Notes: generated by a model from the sequence alone, not told the origin. A stretch of 64,000 bases of DNA from Jaltomata sinuosa (GCA_003996215.1 QJPP01007528.1:456501-520500), one strand, 5' to 3'. Positions 1 through 12,048 are shown, counted from the first letter of the stretch. Made by a program: numbers and translations.

Positions 1-1526
1 CCCAATAGCACCAGGTAGAATGCCATTCAACGGATTAGCACCAACTGATAGATATCGGAGCATCCTACAGCCCACTAAAGAATTCAAGAATGACAGCTCA
101 TGCTTACTAGGTTCATTGTTTAGTTGATTAACATCTAGAAACAATTCATGCAATTTATGAAGATTTCCCAAATTTGTAGGAATGTTGCCAGTGAAAAAGT
201 TGTAAGCTAGCACCAGTATCTCAAGATTGGAAGCATTTGTGATGTATGGAGGAATTTCCCCTTCGAGCTGATTGTCTGCCAAGAAAAGTCCTTTAAGGTT
301 TGGAAGATGAAGACCGGTAGTAGCTGGAATCCTCCCTGTGAGTTTGTTGGAATTGAAAGAAATGAATTCCAAAGAAGATATATTGAAACTATCTGTTGGA
401 ATTTGACCGATAAAATATGTTTGCTCAAACTCTAACTGCCTCAAATTTGATAACTTCCCTAATTCTAGAGGAATATGGCCCTCTAATTGGTTTCTTGAAC
501 AACTAAGAAATGTAAGAGAGGAAATATTGCCCCATGAAATAGGAATAGTCCCACTTATGGAATTATTTCTAATATAAAACTCCTCGAGCTTCCCTAAGCA
601 ATCAATATTTTTGGGTATTTCACCAGTTATGTTGTTGTAGGATATGGACAATATCTTGAGCTCTCTGAGTTGACAAATATTAGAAGGAATGTGACCAGAA
701 ATTTTATTCATTGATATACTTAAAAGCTTGAGATTTGAAAAGGCGTTCTTTTCATCAAGCAAGAGAGGACCAGAAAGGTTATTTATTGCAAGGGATGCAG
801 TAAGTAGCGACGAGATATTAAACAATGTTGCAGGAATAAAACCTGTTAATTGATTTTTGTACAAATACAACTTTGCAAGTTGACTCAGATTACCGATCTC
901 CTTCGGAATGTTGCCGTTGATTCTATTATCAGACAAATCGAATTTCATCAATTTTGTGGCATTTCCAACAGAAGAAGGGATTATACCTATGAGATTATTG
1001 TTTGAGATATCCAAGACTTTGAGTTCAAGTACATACCATGGACCTTTCCACATTTCACCACTGAGTTTATTTGAAGCCAATGAAATTGTTTGAACTCTTC
1101 GGTGTTGAAACAGAATTGTTGGGATACTTCCTTGGAGTTGATTGTTCTGAATGTCAATCACTCGCAAGCGAGGCAAGTGGCCAATTCCATAAGGGATGCC
1201 ACCATAGAAGTTATTGTTCTGAAGATTGAGCTCTCTGAGAAAGGACAGATTAGCCAAAGATGGGGAAATTGTGCCTTGAAGTTGCAAATTAGGAAGAGAC
1301 AAAGCAACAAGCCTTTGCCTTTTTGGACTGCAAGTGACACCAAACCAAGAGCAAAAAGAAATATCTTGGTCCAATTCTTGGCTAGAAAAGGAGTGGGATT
1401 TGTAACAAGATTTTTGAAAGCTAGTAAAGCTTTTTGGTCTGTTTCATTTGAGAAAGCAATTGACATAGAAAAAGAGTAATATTGAATTAGAAAGAGGAGA
1501 ATCAATAAGACAATGTGTTTCTTCAT
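1..1526 (-). pseudogene. LRR receptor-like kinase (subfamily XII type), 5' part, frameshifted; runs off the left edge
   Basis: Minus-strand copy of the receptor kinase at 12483-16061. The start codon (1524-1526) gives a signal peptide (MKKHIVLLILLFLIQ) and the LRR N-terminal cap (NETDQKALLAF, NWTK). The frame breaks at about 1359-1365, where one base is missing relative to the paralogue. I translated by hand from there to about 300 and at the window edge, in the shifted frame, and found only LRR repeats and no stop; the edge reads SFLNSLVGCRMLRYL, matching the paralogue. The only lesion seen is therefore one single-base deletion, so this is either a very young pseudogene or an assembly error. 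If the frame were open it would be a secreted-ectodomain, plasma-membrane pattern-recognition receptor. Transmembrane and kinase parts would lie outside the window. Confidence 0.85.
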
Positions 1527-1603
1527 GATGTTACTATGCACTTGGAAACAGAATGCTTCAAAGGGATTTGGAAGCTTGATTTGTGTAGTGGCCAAAGTTA
1601 CTC

Positions 1604-1612
1604 CATTATATA
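1604..1612 (-). promoter_or_regulatory. TATA box of the left-edge receptor kinase copy
   Basis: The minus strand reads TATATAATG about 80 bases before the start codon. The same motif with the same flanks (GGTGC before it, GGAGTA/GGACTA after it) sits at the equivalent place in the intact paralogue (16151-16159), so core promoter and leader were copied together with the coding region. Confidence 0.55.
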
Positions 1613-1631
1613 GCACCAAGATACCTGGACA

Positions 1632-2110
1632 AAAAAAGAGATAAAAGAAATGGAAAAGGATAAATACTATATAGTCTATTAGTAACATAAATAAAAGGTT
1701 AGTTTATTAATCTTAATTCTTTTATTGCATTATAATGTGCAAAAATGTTATATTGGGAATTAATTTCATCTTATTGTTTTTCAAATGTATTATTTAAGTT
1801 GGCATTTATCATATGTTATTTTCTTAGTTTAATTTATGTTAACTAAACTCAATTTTATAATGTCTCGATATATAGGAGATGAAATTAAATATAAAGATAG
1901 ACCTTTGGCAACTATTTTAAAATATATGTAAAGATTGATTTGAAAATTTATTTTCAAAAGCTTCCCCAAATCAAAAATAAATGTCAAGTTATAGCAATCA
2001 CGCTAAAAATTCACAACTTCTTGACTTTACAGAGTAATTGGTATTGTCCAAGTGTTCATGGAAAATGTAAGAATTCCCACACATGTAATTTCACATCAAA
2101 CGTATAGAAC
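1632..2110. repeat. Upstream segment duplicated at 4255-4860
   Basis: This stretch upstream of the left-edge receptor kinase recurs in the same orientation at 4255-4860. Shared landmarks include GAGA(T/C)AAAAGAAATGG, TTGCATTATAATGTGCAAA and TTTAAGTTGGCATTTATCA. The downstream copy carries a Stowaway MITE; this copy is the empty site. No gene is visible in it. Confidence 0.75.
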
Positions 2111-2189
2111 ATTTATTTCGTGTGAAATGGACTTTAAATGAAAATTCATTTAAATTTTATGCGTGCATCTGTGTTGAGTATATTGCATT

Positions 2190-2525
2190 TTTTGTGTTTC
2201 AATTTATATAACATAGTTTGACTCGGTATAAACTTGACCTTAGATGGCAAGTAAACACTTCAATTTTGAGAGTTTATATTTAGACACTTCAATTTGATCT
2301 CAACTGACAACTAAACACTCCAACTCATTCCCACTGTATCTCGTGGTCACCTGACACTGATGTAGCACATAATTTTTGAAGGTCTAGATGGTCATTTTGT
2401 AAGTGGGAATGTTCAACTGATACAATGGAGACGAGTTGAGGTTCTACATGTGCATACTCAAAGTTGGAGTGTTTACTTGGCAACTGAGGCTAAGTTTGAA
2501 TGTTTGTCTATGTATTATACTTTTT
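2190..2525. mobile_element. Fold-back MITE (about 330 bp)
   Basis: The two halves are imperfect inverted repeats. GGCAAGTAAACACTTCAA near the left end pairs with the complement of GGAGTGTTTACTTGGCA near the right end, and inner segments (CAACTGACAACTAAACACTCCAACTC and the complement of GACGAGTTGAGG) also pair. No coding capacity. Exact ends and target duplication were not resolved. Confidence 0.5.
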
Positions 2526-2589
2526 GAAATTTGTCTTAAACATGTCATAACATATGTATGACTATAAAAGTTTTTCATTAATAACTTGT

Positions 2590-3493
2590 TGAGATAAGTA
2601 TTGAAAACACCCATAAACTTGGCGCGAATTATTACTTTAGTCCTCGAACTATTGACAGCCTTAAAAGCACCCCTCTACTTGATTAAGTGAATTTAAAAAC
2701 ACCCCTCGTATGTCACACATGTGTACATGTGGAATTTCTGCTGATATGACATACACATAGATATATATAGTCAAAAAAAAATATTTAAAAAATTAAATGC
2801 TAAGAATTTAGCAATTAAAGAAGAGAAAAAGATTTTTTTTTCTTATCCCATCCCATCTCCTACCTAGTACCCCAACCCGCCCTCCCTCGTAAACTTTTTT
2901 CAAAAAAAACTTATTTTTAAAATGAAATTAAATTTTTTTTCTTATCCCCTCCTCCCCCGGCCCCTCCCCTAAAAAAAATTTAAAATTTTGTGTTAGATAG
3001 ATATAAATATTTTTAGAAGAATCTTTTCTACTTGCAAGAAAATCTTATTTTCTTGTGTTCGATGTGCAAGTAGAAAAGATTTTCCTAAAAGCTTTTATAT
3101 ATATCTAATACAAAATATTAAAAAAATAATAATTAGGGGAGGGGAGGGAGGGGTAAGAAAAAAAAATTTATTTTATTTTAAAAATAATTTTTTAAAAAAA
3201 AAAGTTTGGAGGGGGGTACTAGGTAGGGGATGAGATGAGGCAAGAAATTTTTTTTTCTCTTCTTTAATTGCTAAATTCTTAGCATTTAATTTTTTAAATA
3301 TTTTTTTTAACTCTATATATATCTATGTGTATGCCACATCAGCAGAAAATTCCACATATATGCATGTGTGGCATATGAGGGGTGTTTTTAAATTCACTTT
3401 ATCAAGTAGAGGGGTGTTTTTAAGGCTGTGAATAGTTTGGGGACTAAATAATAATTCGCGTCAAGTTTAGAAGTGTTTTCAATACTTATCTCA
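2590..3493. mobile_element. Long fold-back MITE with 8-bp target duplication
   Basis: 904-bp element that is almost entirely one inverted repeat around a centre near 3045. Left terminus TGAGATAAGTATTGAAAACAC and right terminus (its exact complement) are flanked by TAACTTGT at 2582-2589 and 3494-3501. The arms carry matching landmarks such as GAGGGGTGTTTTTAA and the complementary pyrimidine and purine tracts near 2870 and 3140-3230. An 8-bp duplication fits hAT elements; Mutator-like elements with long terminal repeats (8-11 bp duplications) are the alternative. No transposase. A transcript through it would fold into a hairpin of about 400 bp. Confidence 0.8.
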
Positions 3494-3501
3494 TAACTTG
3501 T

Positions 3502-4254
3502 TTGATTAAATTTTTAAAATCTGTCTTTTTAAAAGAAAATTGTCAAAAGTATTTTTCGAAAAAATATTTTTAATGAGTAACAGTTTACACATGTCTAACT
3601 AATCAATTTAAAATATACTTTTACTAATACTAGAATAGTAATGTGTGGTTAGCCAATATTCCAAAAGTATTTATGGAGAAAAAAATACTTCTTTCTTGAA
3701 CCGACTACTAAAGATAATGATTGTAATTTCCACAACCTTTTGTGTGGTATATGACAATATATATTGAAGTGTCATCTCACATTGAGGAATACATTTGCCA
3801 ACTAAAAAAAGACGAGAACACAAGAAGACAGGTGAGTTGCGTTTGCGTAAGCTCGGGGGTATGGAAATTGATTAATTGCATTAAGAAAGAAAGAAGAATG
3901 CATATATATCAGTTTTAAGATTTTTTTTAAATTCAGCAAATATAGGTCTGTTAACGAAAAGAGTAAATATGCATATTATGTGTTAGATGACAGGAGTATA
4001 TATATACAATTATACACTATATTTTAACGAGTGGTATATTCACTCTAACTCGCAAAGTTGAGAGGTTTATTTGACTCTTTTTCCTTTAATTTTTACATCA
4101 TCCGTGTAAATAATGTTACATTATTAGATCACTTTTACCTATTATAGCAGGTAAAATGTCTTATTTACAAGATTTCGAATTTCACATTTTAAAAAAGCTT
4201 ACCTTGTAGATATCTTTAACTTGATAATAGAAAAATTATTTAAACTGTCAGTCT
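3502..4254. other. AT-rich intergenic DNA
   Basis: No gene seen. About 3740-3870 is a diverged match to 39800-39925 (shared CACAAGAAGACAGGTGA, AAGCTC-GGGGTA), which suggests both are relics of receptor-kinase upstream DNA. Confidence 0.4.
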
Positions 4255-4860
4255 ATAAAAGAGACAAAAGAAATGGTAAAGGATATATAGTCTACCATTA
4301 GCATAAATAAAAGGTTAGATTATTTATCTTAATTCCTCTTATTCTTTAATTGCATTATAATGTGCAAATATGTTATATTAGTAATTAATTTCATCTTATT
4401 GTTTTTCAAATGTATTACTCCCTCCGTCCCATTTTATGTGATATACTTTTCTTTTTAGTGCGTTTCAAAAAGAATGTCACCTTTTTATAATTAGAAAAAA
4501 TTTAACTTTGAAATTCCTCTTTTACTCTTAATGAAATGATTACAACCACACAAATGTTCAAAGATTATTTTAGATCACAAGTTTCAAAAGTCTTTTTTTT
4601 TTAAATACCGTGTCAAGTCAAAAGGTGCCACGTAAAATGAAACGGAGGGAGTACGTATTTAAGTTGGCATTTATCATATGTTATTTTCTTAGTTTAATTA
4701 TTGTTTTGGCTGAAAATTCTCAACTTGTTGACTTGACAGAGCAATTAATATTGCATGCCCAAGTCTTCACGGCAAATGTAAAGAATTCCTCACTTTCACA
4801 TCAAAGATACCTAACATTTCTTGCATATGAAAAATCAACTACAAATTAAATGAAAATTCT
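4255..4860. repeat. Second copy of the receptor-kinase upstream segment (interrupted by a MITE)
   Basis: Direct repeat of 1632-2110, split by the Stowaway element at 4418-4651. The tail continues past the MITE with CAACTTGTTGACTTGACAGAG, matching CAACTTCTTGACTTTACAGAG at 2011. Any reading frame crossing 4610-4849 merely joins MITE end to this segment. Confidence 0.7.
4418..4651. mobile_element. Stowaway (Tc1/Mariner) MITE
   Basis: Terminal inverted repeats CTCCCTCCGTCCCATTTTA at the left and the complement-type AAAATGAAACGGAGGGAG at the right, flanked by TA on each side (4416-4417, 4652-4653). Length about 234 bp, non-coding, typical for the family. The paralogous segment near 1786-1800 lacks it, so it inserted after the segment was duplicated. 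Confidence 0.9.
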
Positions 4861-5227
4861 TTGATGATATAATCAAATCCCTTATTCTTGTTTTTGTAAT
4901 CTATGATTGTTCATCATTATTAATTATTGTAACTATTCCCCTAGTAATCATAACATATTCATTTAACTTGTACGTGTACATGTGTGTATATTATATTCCC
5001 CTACTTTTCAATTATTGTATGATATAATTTGACTAGATATGGAATTTAAGAAGGAATGAAATTATTTTAAAACTTTTAGTCCTAATCATATCATAACACA
5101 TTTATGACTACAAAAATTTCTCCTTAACATAAAATAAAATGTTTAAAGTTAAGGAAATTGATTGAGAAAACTCAGCCCACTTGCATTTATCATCTAATAT
5201 TGCAATATCTGGGAGCAGAACTAATGT

Positions 5228-5366
5228 AGAGACATTAATATCTAGGGGTGACAAAATCGAACCCAAACCGTCCAGTTGGGTTTGATAATGACCCGTTTGT
5301 TGAGTTGATCCGACGGGTTGAACCCAAAATGATCAATCTAACAATCGGGTTAAAACGGGTCAAAGT
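5228..5366. mobile_element. hAT-like terminal fragment
   Basis: Begins CTAGGGGTGACAAAATCG and contains repeated sub-terminal GGGTT / AACCC / ACGGGTC motifs, as in termini of plant hAT elements. No transposase and no second terminus found nearby. Confidence 0.35.
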
Positions 5367-5372
5367 AGTATA

Positions 5373-6110
5373 TGTTAGACATTTGAGAGCAATAGCGCAG
5401 CGGAAATGGTAAATCGACATACCTCCAACCATTGTTACGAAGTCGTCGACTTCCGGTGAGTATTTCTTATTCCAAGGATCTTCTAAGCACTCAAAACCTC
5501 CCTCATAGATGGTATAGAGTTTTCTGAAGTAATGTGCTTAGGGACCCTTGAACCACATGTCATACTTATATTGTTCTCCATCAAGAACCGTTTCCTGAAA
5601 TTACAGGCAGTTTCTCTACATGGGCAGTTATGCCAAGTATAAGAGAACAGAGGGAATATGGTTTTCGGACCATAATTAGCCAACTCTTTCAGTATAATCC
5701 GCCTACTCAAAACTAATATCCAACATTGGATGAAGATCATTTTTAAAGAGGCAAACGAAATTACACCTTCCAACTTTAGCTACTCATAATGGAAATTTTA
5801 CAATTCTACAAACAATAGCTTCTACTTAGGTAACTATGTGATTCCATTAATTCCACCATTTATGTAATCTCAAATCTCAACATAATTAAATTAGCACAAT
5901 TTTTTTTGCAAAACTTGGATGACACAGCTAGTCAAATTTGTTAGATTAAAATCAGATTGACATAGATAAATCACTGAATCATAAATATGGGTGCACTCTA
6001 ATACATACTATCAGTTTCACAAACGCGAAACATTATGGCCCAATTTATAGCTATTTACCAAGGGACAAGATCCACGAAATAAGTCCTTATAAAGCCTATT
6101 AATTGCTCAT
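5373..6110 (-). mobile_element. Probable Copia-type LTR remnant (right end uncertain)
   Basis: On the minus strand it would end with ATTTCCGCTGCGCTATTGC and then TCTAACA, the U5 style of Solanaceae Copia LTRs. The region to about 6110 has mixed composition without a credible reading frame. No target duplication or partner LTR found. Confidence 0.3.
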
Positions 6111-6514
6111 TATCAACACTGAATAACGGCTAGCAACAATATCGATATCGTGTGTAATGGCTGATTGTTTAGATACTTGTAGCCTGGCCTGAGTCTCATA
6201 CCTGGTATCGCGTCTCCAGAGCTATAGATCGTTTATGACGAGGACAACATTCTGGATCTTCCATGAACAGAGCCATTTCCCTCCGTCTCCTTTCAATTTG
6301 ACTTCTGCTAACTTTGATCTGTCACGTTAACCACATGTCAACTTCTGATTCATCCATCTATTGCGTTTGGATTTTTCCCTAAACAAATATAGCAGCATCC
6401 TCACACCTAATCTTCCTTACTACCTTTCCCAAGGGAAAAGTGATAAAACACTGAAAATGAAAGAGGGTAAAAAAATGTTCCTAACGTTCCATAGTACTGA
6501 ACAGGGGAGGGAAG

Positions 6515-7252
6515 TGTTGGGAAAGGCAAGGCACTAACAAAGAATGCACAACAGGGTAGCAGCGGAAGAATACCCAAGTCTAAACTTTCCCTTTCAATTT
6601 GAACCAAGAGAAGACAAACAAACCAAGCACAATGGTAATAAGGCAGCAAGTATATCAACCAAAAGAAATACGACAAGTCAAAATAAACCAATCACACGAG
6701 ACACCAAGATTTACGTGGAAAACCCCTTCGGTGTGAAGAGTAAAAACCACGGGACCAAAACCTCCACTATAATCACCAAGAGTTACAATAATGTTCTCCA
6801 AAATGGCCACCAAAGAAGTGCCAACAAACGAGCAACACTACATAAATCACAACACCAAAAACAAGAGAATAAAAGGAGCAAAAGCACCGAAAAACGCAGC
6901 TACTGTTCACGGATGCAAAACTGGAGCTACGGGATACCAAATCCAACTCTGTCAGTTTCTAATCAAAGATTGAGATGAGAGGAACAAGCTGTCCAAAAAT
7001 CAGATCAATCGGATAAGAAACGAAGCGGGAATCGCAATTTGAAGTTGGCAATTTAGGGCTGAAATTGGGTGCGAAAATCTGCTCTCTCTCTATGTGTGGC
7101 TGCTGAAAAATATTATGTGGATGATGAAATAAGACCTAAAAAAAGGTCTATATATATGCCCCATAGAATTGGGCCTATGGGCAAAAGTGGGTTGGTCCAA
7201 ATTGAGCTTTATTTATCCACATAGGAAGGGAAAAAGACCCATAACCCCAACA
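6515..7252 (-). repeat. 3' LTR of the young Copia element
   Basis: 738 bp; nearly identical to 11313-12048. On the minus strand it begins TGTTGGGGTTATGGG and includes CATATATATAGAC about 100 bp in, a probable U3 TATA box. Confidence 0.93.
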
Positions 7253-7264
7253 ATTCTCCCCCTC
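7253..7264 (-). other. Polypurine tract of the young Copia element
   Basis: The minus strand reads GAGGGGGAGAAT immediately before the 3' LTR, the expected plus-strand priming site for reverse transcription. Confidence 0.8.
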
Positions 7265-7268
7265 ACGA

Positions 7269-10200
7269 CTATGTGGAGGAGACCGCCATCCCGGCGATCA
7301 TGCAACAATCTTCAAATTTCCATCTTGGCAAAGCTTTAGTCATCATATCGGAACCATTATCATCCGTATGAATCTTCTCAAGTTCAAGCAACTTAGAATC
7401 CAAACATCTCGAATCCAATGGTATCTCACATCAATGTGTTTAGACCGACCATGGAATGTAGAATTCTTGCCAAGATGTATAGCACTTTGACTGTCGCAAT
7501 AAAGCACATACCTCTCTTGAGCACAACCAAGTTCCCCCAAGAATCTCTTCATCCAGAGCAACTCTTTACAAGCTTCAACGGCAGCAATAAGCTCAGCTTC
7601 TGTAGTAGATAGAGCAACACATTTTTGCAACCTAGATTGCCAAGACACAGCTCCCCCTGCAAAAGTAACCAAGTACCCTGAAGTAGACTTGCGAGTATCA
7701 ACATCACCAGCCATGTCTGAATCAGTATAACCATAAAGAATAGGCTTCCCTGTACCAAAACACAAACTCAGACTAGAAGTGCCACAAAGATATCTCATGA
7801 TCCACTTCACAGCATTCCAATGTTCTCTTCCCGGATTAGAAAGAAAACGGCTAACAATACCAACAGCATGAGCAATATCTGGTCTTGTACAAATCATTGC
7901 ATACATTAAACTACCAACAGCTGAAGCATAAGGAACTTTCTTCATATCTTCCTTCTCATCATCACTGGAAGGACACTCTTTCGTGCTCAACTTGAAGTGC
8001 ATAGCTAAAGGTGTACTGACAACCTTAACATTATTCATGTTGAACCTTCGAAGTACTTTCTGAATGTACTTCTCCTGTGATAACCACAACTTCTTGGCCT
8101 TTCTGTCACGGACAATCTGCATGCCAAGAATCTGCCTTGCTGGTCCTAAGTCTTTCATAGCAAAAGACTTACTCAACTCTTGCTTCAACTTTTGAATCCT
8201 GCAAGCATTATAACCAACAAAAAGCATGTCATCAACATAAAGCAACACAATAATAAAGTCACCATCAGAGAATTTTTGCACAAAAACACAATGATCTGAA
8301 GAAGTCTTCTTGAAGCCCTGCTGACTCATAAAAGAACCAAACTTCATGTACCACTGTCTAGGAGCTTGTTTCAAGCCATACAAGCTCTTCTTCAATTTGC
8401 AAACATAATTCTCTTTTCCCTTGACTTCAAAACCTTCCGGCTGCTCCATATAAATTTCTTCATCTAAGTCACCATGGAGAAAAGCAGTTTTAACATCCAT
8501 TTGTTCAATCTCTAAATCTAGACTTGCGGCTAAGCCTAGAACAACACGAATGGATGACATCTTCACAACTGGAGAGAATATCTCATCAAAATCAACTCCC
8601 TTTTTCTGGTTAAAACCCTTCACAACTAATCTAGCTTTGTACCGTGGAACTGGATTGCCATCTTCATGTTTCACCCTGAAAACCCACCTGTTTTTTAAAG
8701 CTTTTCTGTCTTTAGGTAACTTAACCAAATCAAAAGTATGATTATCATGTAAGGATTTAATCTCATCTTCCATAGCATCAAACCATCTTTCTTTTTCTTC
8801 ACTATCCATGGCTTCATCAAGACTCTCAGGTTCTCCCCCATCAGTCAAGAGTACATACTCATTGGGAGAATAACGAGATGAAGGTAGTTTCTCTCTAGTA
8901 GATCTTCTGAGAGAACTCTCTGGAGCATCAATAGCAGCTGGTTGCTGGCCAACCACATCCTCTTGCACTGGAGCGTCAACAACATCCTGGTCATTCTGAA
9001 CATGATCATCATCTTCATTATCAACTTGATTTTCATTATTATGAAGATTTTCTTCAGGTGCAGTAGTCAAAGGAACTGGATCAATATCAACTAGGCTCTC
9101 ACTACTCTGAGAATCAACCTTCTCAGTTTTGTCAAAATCTTCAATTGTTTGGTCTTCAAAAAAACACAACATCACGGCTTCTAACAAGTTTCTTCTCAAC
9201 TGGATCATAGAAACGATAGCCAAATTCATCTTGACCATAACCAATGAAGATACACTGTCTAGTTTTAACATCCAGCTTTGACCTTTCATCCTTAGGAACA
9301 TGAACAAAAGCTTTACACCCAAAGACTCTAAGATGATCATAAGAAACATTCTTACCAGACCAAACTCTGTCAGGGACATCACTATTCAAAGCAACAGCAG
9401 GAGATAAATTGATAACATAAGCAGCAGTATTAAGTGCTTCTGCCCAAAAGGAATCTGGCAGCTTAGCATCTGAAAGCATACATCTAACTCTCTCAACTAG
9501 AGTTCTGTTCATCCTCTCTGCTAAACCATTTAACTGAGGAGTCTTTGGAGGAGTTTTCTGATGCCGAATACCCTTCACTCTACAATATTTATCAAAAGGA
9601 CCAATATACTCACCACCATTATCTGAGCGGATGCATTTCAATTTCTTCCCTGTCTGTCTCTCAACCAAGGCCTGAAAACCCTTGAACACATCAAGTACCT
9701 GATCCTTGGACTTCAAAGGAAATACCCAGAGTTTGCGAGAATGATCATCAATAAAAGTCACAAAGTAAAGTGCATCGCCATGAGACCTTACCTTAAAAGG
9801 ACCACACAAATCAGAATGTACCAACTCCAGCAAATCAAGCTTTCTTGAAGGCGGATGACTCTGAAAGGAAACTCTTTTCTGTTTACCGGCTAAGCAATGA
9901 ACACATTTCTTCAACTTTGCTTGTTTCACTCCAGAAAGCAAATTTTTCTTAGCCAAATTGTCAATCCCCTTCTCACTCATATGACTTAGCCTTCTATGCC
10001 ATAATTCTGATGAAGTATCATTCTCCACCAAGTTTACTAAGCCTCTAGAGATGGAGCCCTGAAATACGTACAAGTTAGACAACTTGTCACCACGAGCCAC
10101 AACCATTGAACCTCTAGTAAGCTTCCACTGGCCAGCACCAAGGGTGTTAACATAACCCTCATCATCAAGGTTCCCCACAGAGATCAAATTCAGGCGAACA

Positions 10201-11270
10201 TCTGGAGCATGCTTGACATTGTTGAGAACTAATCTCGAACCATTGTTACTTTCTAAGCAAACTGTTCCAATGCCAAGAACTTCAACTTCATCATTATTAC
10301 CCATCTTCAACATCCCAAAATTACCTGGAGTATAAGAAGAAAATAATTCTTTCTTGGGCGTGACATGAGAAGTAGCACCAGAATCCACAAACCAGCTAGA
10401 CTCATCACGAACAAGATTAATGGCATTCTCACCACAAGCAACAAGAAGATCATCATTAGCAACAACAGCAACACGATTCTCATTATCGCCTTCTTTCTTT
10501 TGTCGTCTCATATCTCTCTTGTGCTTGTGACAATATTTCATGATATGTCCATTCTTGTGGCAATAGTCACATGTAACATTCTTGTATCTGGACTTTGACT
10601 TGCTTCTACTTGTACCTCTATCATTCTGACCTCTGAACTTATTTCTCCCCCTATCTTCAGTAACCAAAACATCGGAGTGTGAAGCTGAAGAAGATGAGGC
10701 ATGTGATCTTCTTCTCATCTCTTCATTCAAGACACCACTCTTAGCATATTCCATAGTTACAACACCACTGGGAGCAGAATTAGTCAAAGAAACTCGAAGA
10801 GTCTCCCAAGAGTCTGGCATAGTATTGAGAAGCCAAAGTCCCTGAATTTCTTCATCAAACTTTACACCCATTCCGGACAGCTGGTCAAGGACACCCTGAA
10901 AATCATTTATATGATCAGAAATAGGACTACCCTCTTTGTACCTGATATTTATCAATTGTTTCAGCAGGAACAACTTGTTGTTGCCAGTCTTCGAAGCATA
11001 AAGTGTCTCAAGCTTATCCCACAAACTTCTGGCATGTGTCTCATTCACAATATGATTTCTAACATTATCTTCAACCCATTGTCTGATATAGCCACAAACC
11101 TGCAGATGCTCAAATTCCCAATCCTCATCATTCATAGATTCAGGTTTGTTAGAAGCAAACACAGGTAAGTGCATCTTCTTGACAAATAGAAGATCTTTCA
11201 TCTTGCCTTTCCAAGTATGATAATTACTACCATTCAAACACACCATCTTGCTCATATTTGCCTCCATCAT
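7269..11270 (-). pseudogene. Copia gag-pol polyprotein, two single-base frameshifts
   Basis: Starts at 11270 (MMEANMSKMVCLNGSNY). Gag with a CCHC knuckle (CDYCHKNGHIMKYC), protease active site DSGATSHV, integrase HHCC finger (WHRRLSH ... CVHC) and catalytic core (HSDLCGP, DNGGEY, GLAERMNRT), reverse transcriptase with YVDDM, and RNase H (TDSDMAGD, STTEAELIA, HIDVRYHWIRD). The frame shifts at a run of seven A on the plus strand (9158-9164), where six would keep it open, between integrase and reverse transcriptase. A second one-base loss near 7404 scrambles the last about 45 residues; the intended stop is at 7269-7271. The first lesion lies in a homopolymer, so a sequencing error is possible. 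Functional copies encode the proteins that package, cut, copy and integrate the element. Confidence 0.9.
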
Positions 11271-11297
11271 TCAAATTGACTATCAACAACAACCAAT

Positions 11298-11309
11298 GCT
11301 CTGATACCA
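11298..11309 (-). other. Primer binding site of the young Copia element
   Basis: The minus strand reads TGGTATCAGAGC three bases after the 5' LTR, complementary to the 3' end of initiator methionine tRNA, the usual Copia primer. Confidence 0.88.
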
Positions 11310-11312
11310 CTT

Positions 11313-12048
11313 TGTTGGGAAAGGCAAGGCACTAACAAAGAATGCACAACAGGGTAGCAGCGGAAGAATACCCAAGTCTAAACTTTCCCTTTCAATTTGA
11401 ACCAAGAGAAGACAAACAAACCAAGCACAATGGTAATAAGGCAGCAAGTATATCAACCAAAAGAAATACGACAAGACAAAATAAACCAATCACACGAGAC
11501 ACCAAGATTTACGTGGAAAACCCCTTCGGTGTGAAGAGTAAAAACCACGGGACCAAAACCTCCACTATAATCACCAAGAGTTACAATAATGTTCTCCAAA
11601 ATGGCCACCAAAGAAGTGCCAACAACGAGCAACACTACATAAATCACAACACCAAAAACAAGAGAATAAAAGGAGCAAAAGCACCGAAAAACGCAGCTAC
11701 TGTTCACGGATGCAAAACTGGAGCTACGGGATACCAAATCCAACTCTGTCAGTTTCTAATCAAAGATTGAGATGAGAGGAACAAGCTGTCCAAAAATCAG
11801 ATCAATCGGATAAGAAACGAAGCGGGAATCGCAATTTGAAGTTGGCAATTTAGGGCTGAAATTGGGTGCGAAAATCTGCTCTCTCTCTATGTGTGGCTGC
11901 TGAAAAATATTATGTGGATTATGAAATAAGACCTAAAAAAAGTCTATATATATGCCCCATAGAATTGGGCCTATGGGCAAAAGTGGGTTGGTCCAAATTG
12001 AGCTTTATTTATCCACATAGGAAGGGAAAAAGACCCATAACCCCAACA
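11313..12048 (-). repeat. 5' LTR of the young Copia element
   Basis: 736 bp. Differences from the 3' LTR that I can see: one base less in AACAACGAGC, one less in the A-run before GTCTATATATATG, and substitutions at AAGACAAAAT and GGATTATGAA. Confidence 0.93.

Larger units (their letters stand above)
6515..12048 (-). mobile_element. Young Tnt1/Tork-like Ty1-Copia retrotransposon, near full length
   Basis: 5534-bp element on the minus strand, flanked by the 5-bp target duplication GGAAG (6510-6514 and 12049-12053). LTRs of 738 and 736 bp start TGTTGGG and end CCCAACA. The primer binding site follows the 5' LTR and a purine tract precedes the 3' LTR. Internally one gag-pol frame is recognisable with domain order gag, zinc knuckle, protease, integrase, reverse transcriptase, RNase H, the Copia order. 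By eye the LTRs differ by about two substitutions and two one-base indels, so insertion was recent. It sits about 430 bp downstream of the receptor kinase at 12483-16061. Confidence 0.95.

Noticed and set aside
4610..4849. 79-codon frame with a hydrophobic stretch
   Set aside because: It starts inside a Stowaway end and runs into the duplicated upstream DNA; the paralogous segment does not keep the frame.
6407..6978. Frames at 6407-6978 and their copies at 11283-11770
   Set aside because: They repeat because they lie in the two LTRs of the same Copia element; LTRs are non-coding.
9150..9170. Programmed frameshift between integrase and reverse transcriptase
   Set aside because: Tork/Tnt1-type elements use one continuous frame; a one-base gain in a run of A is better explained by mutation or sequencing error.
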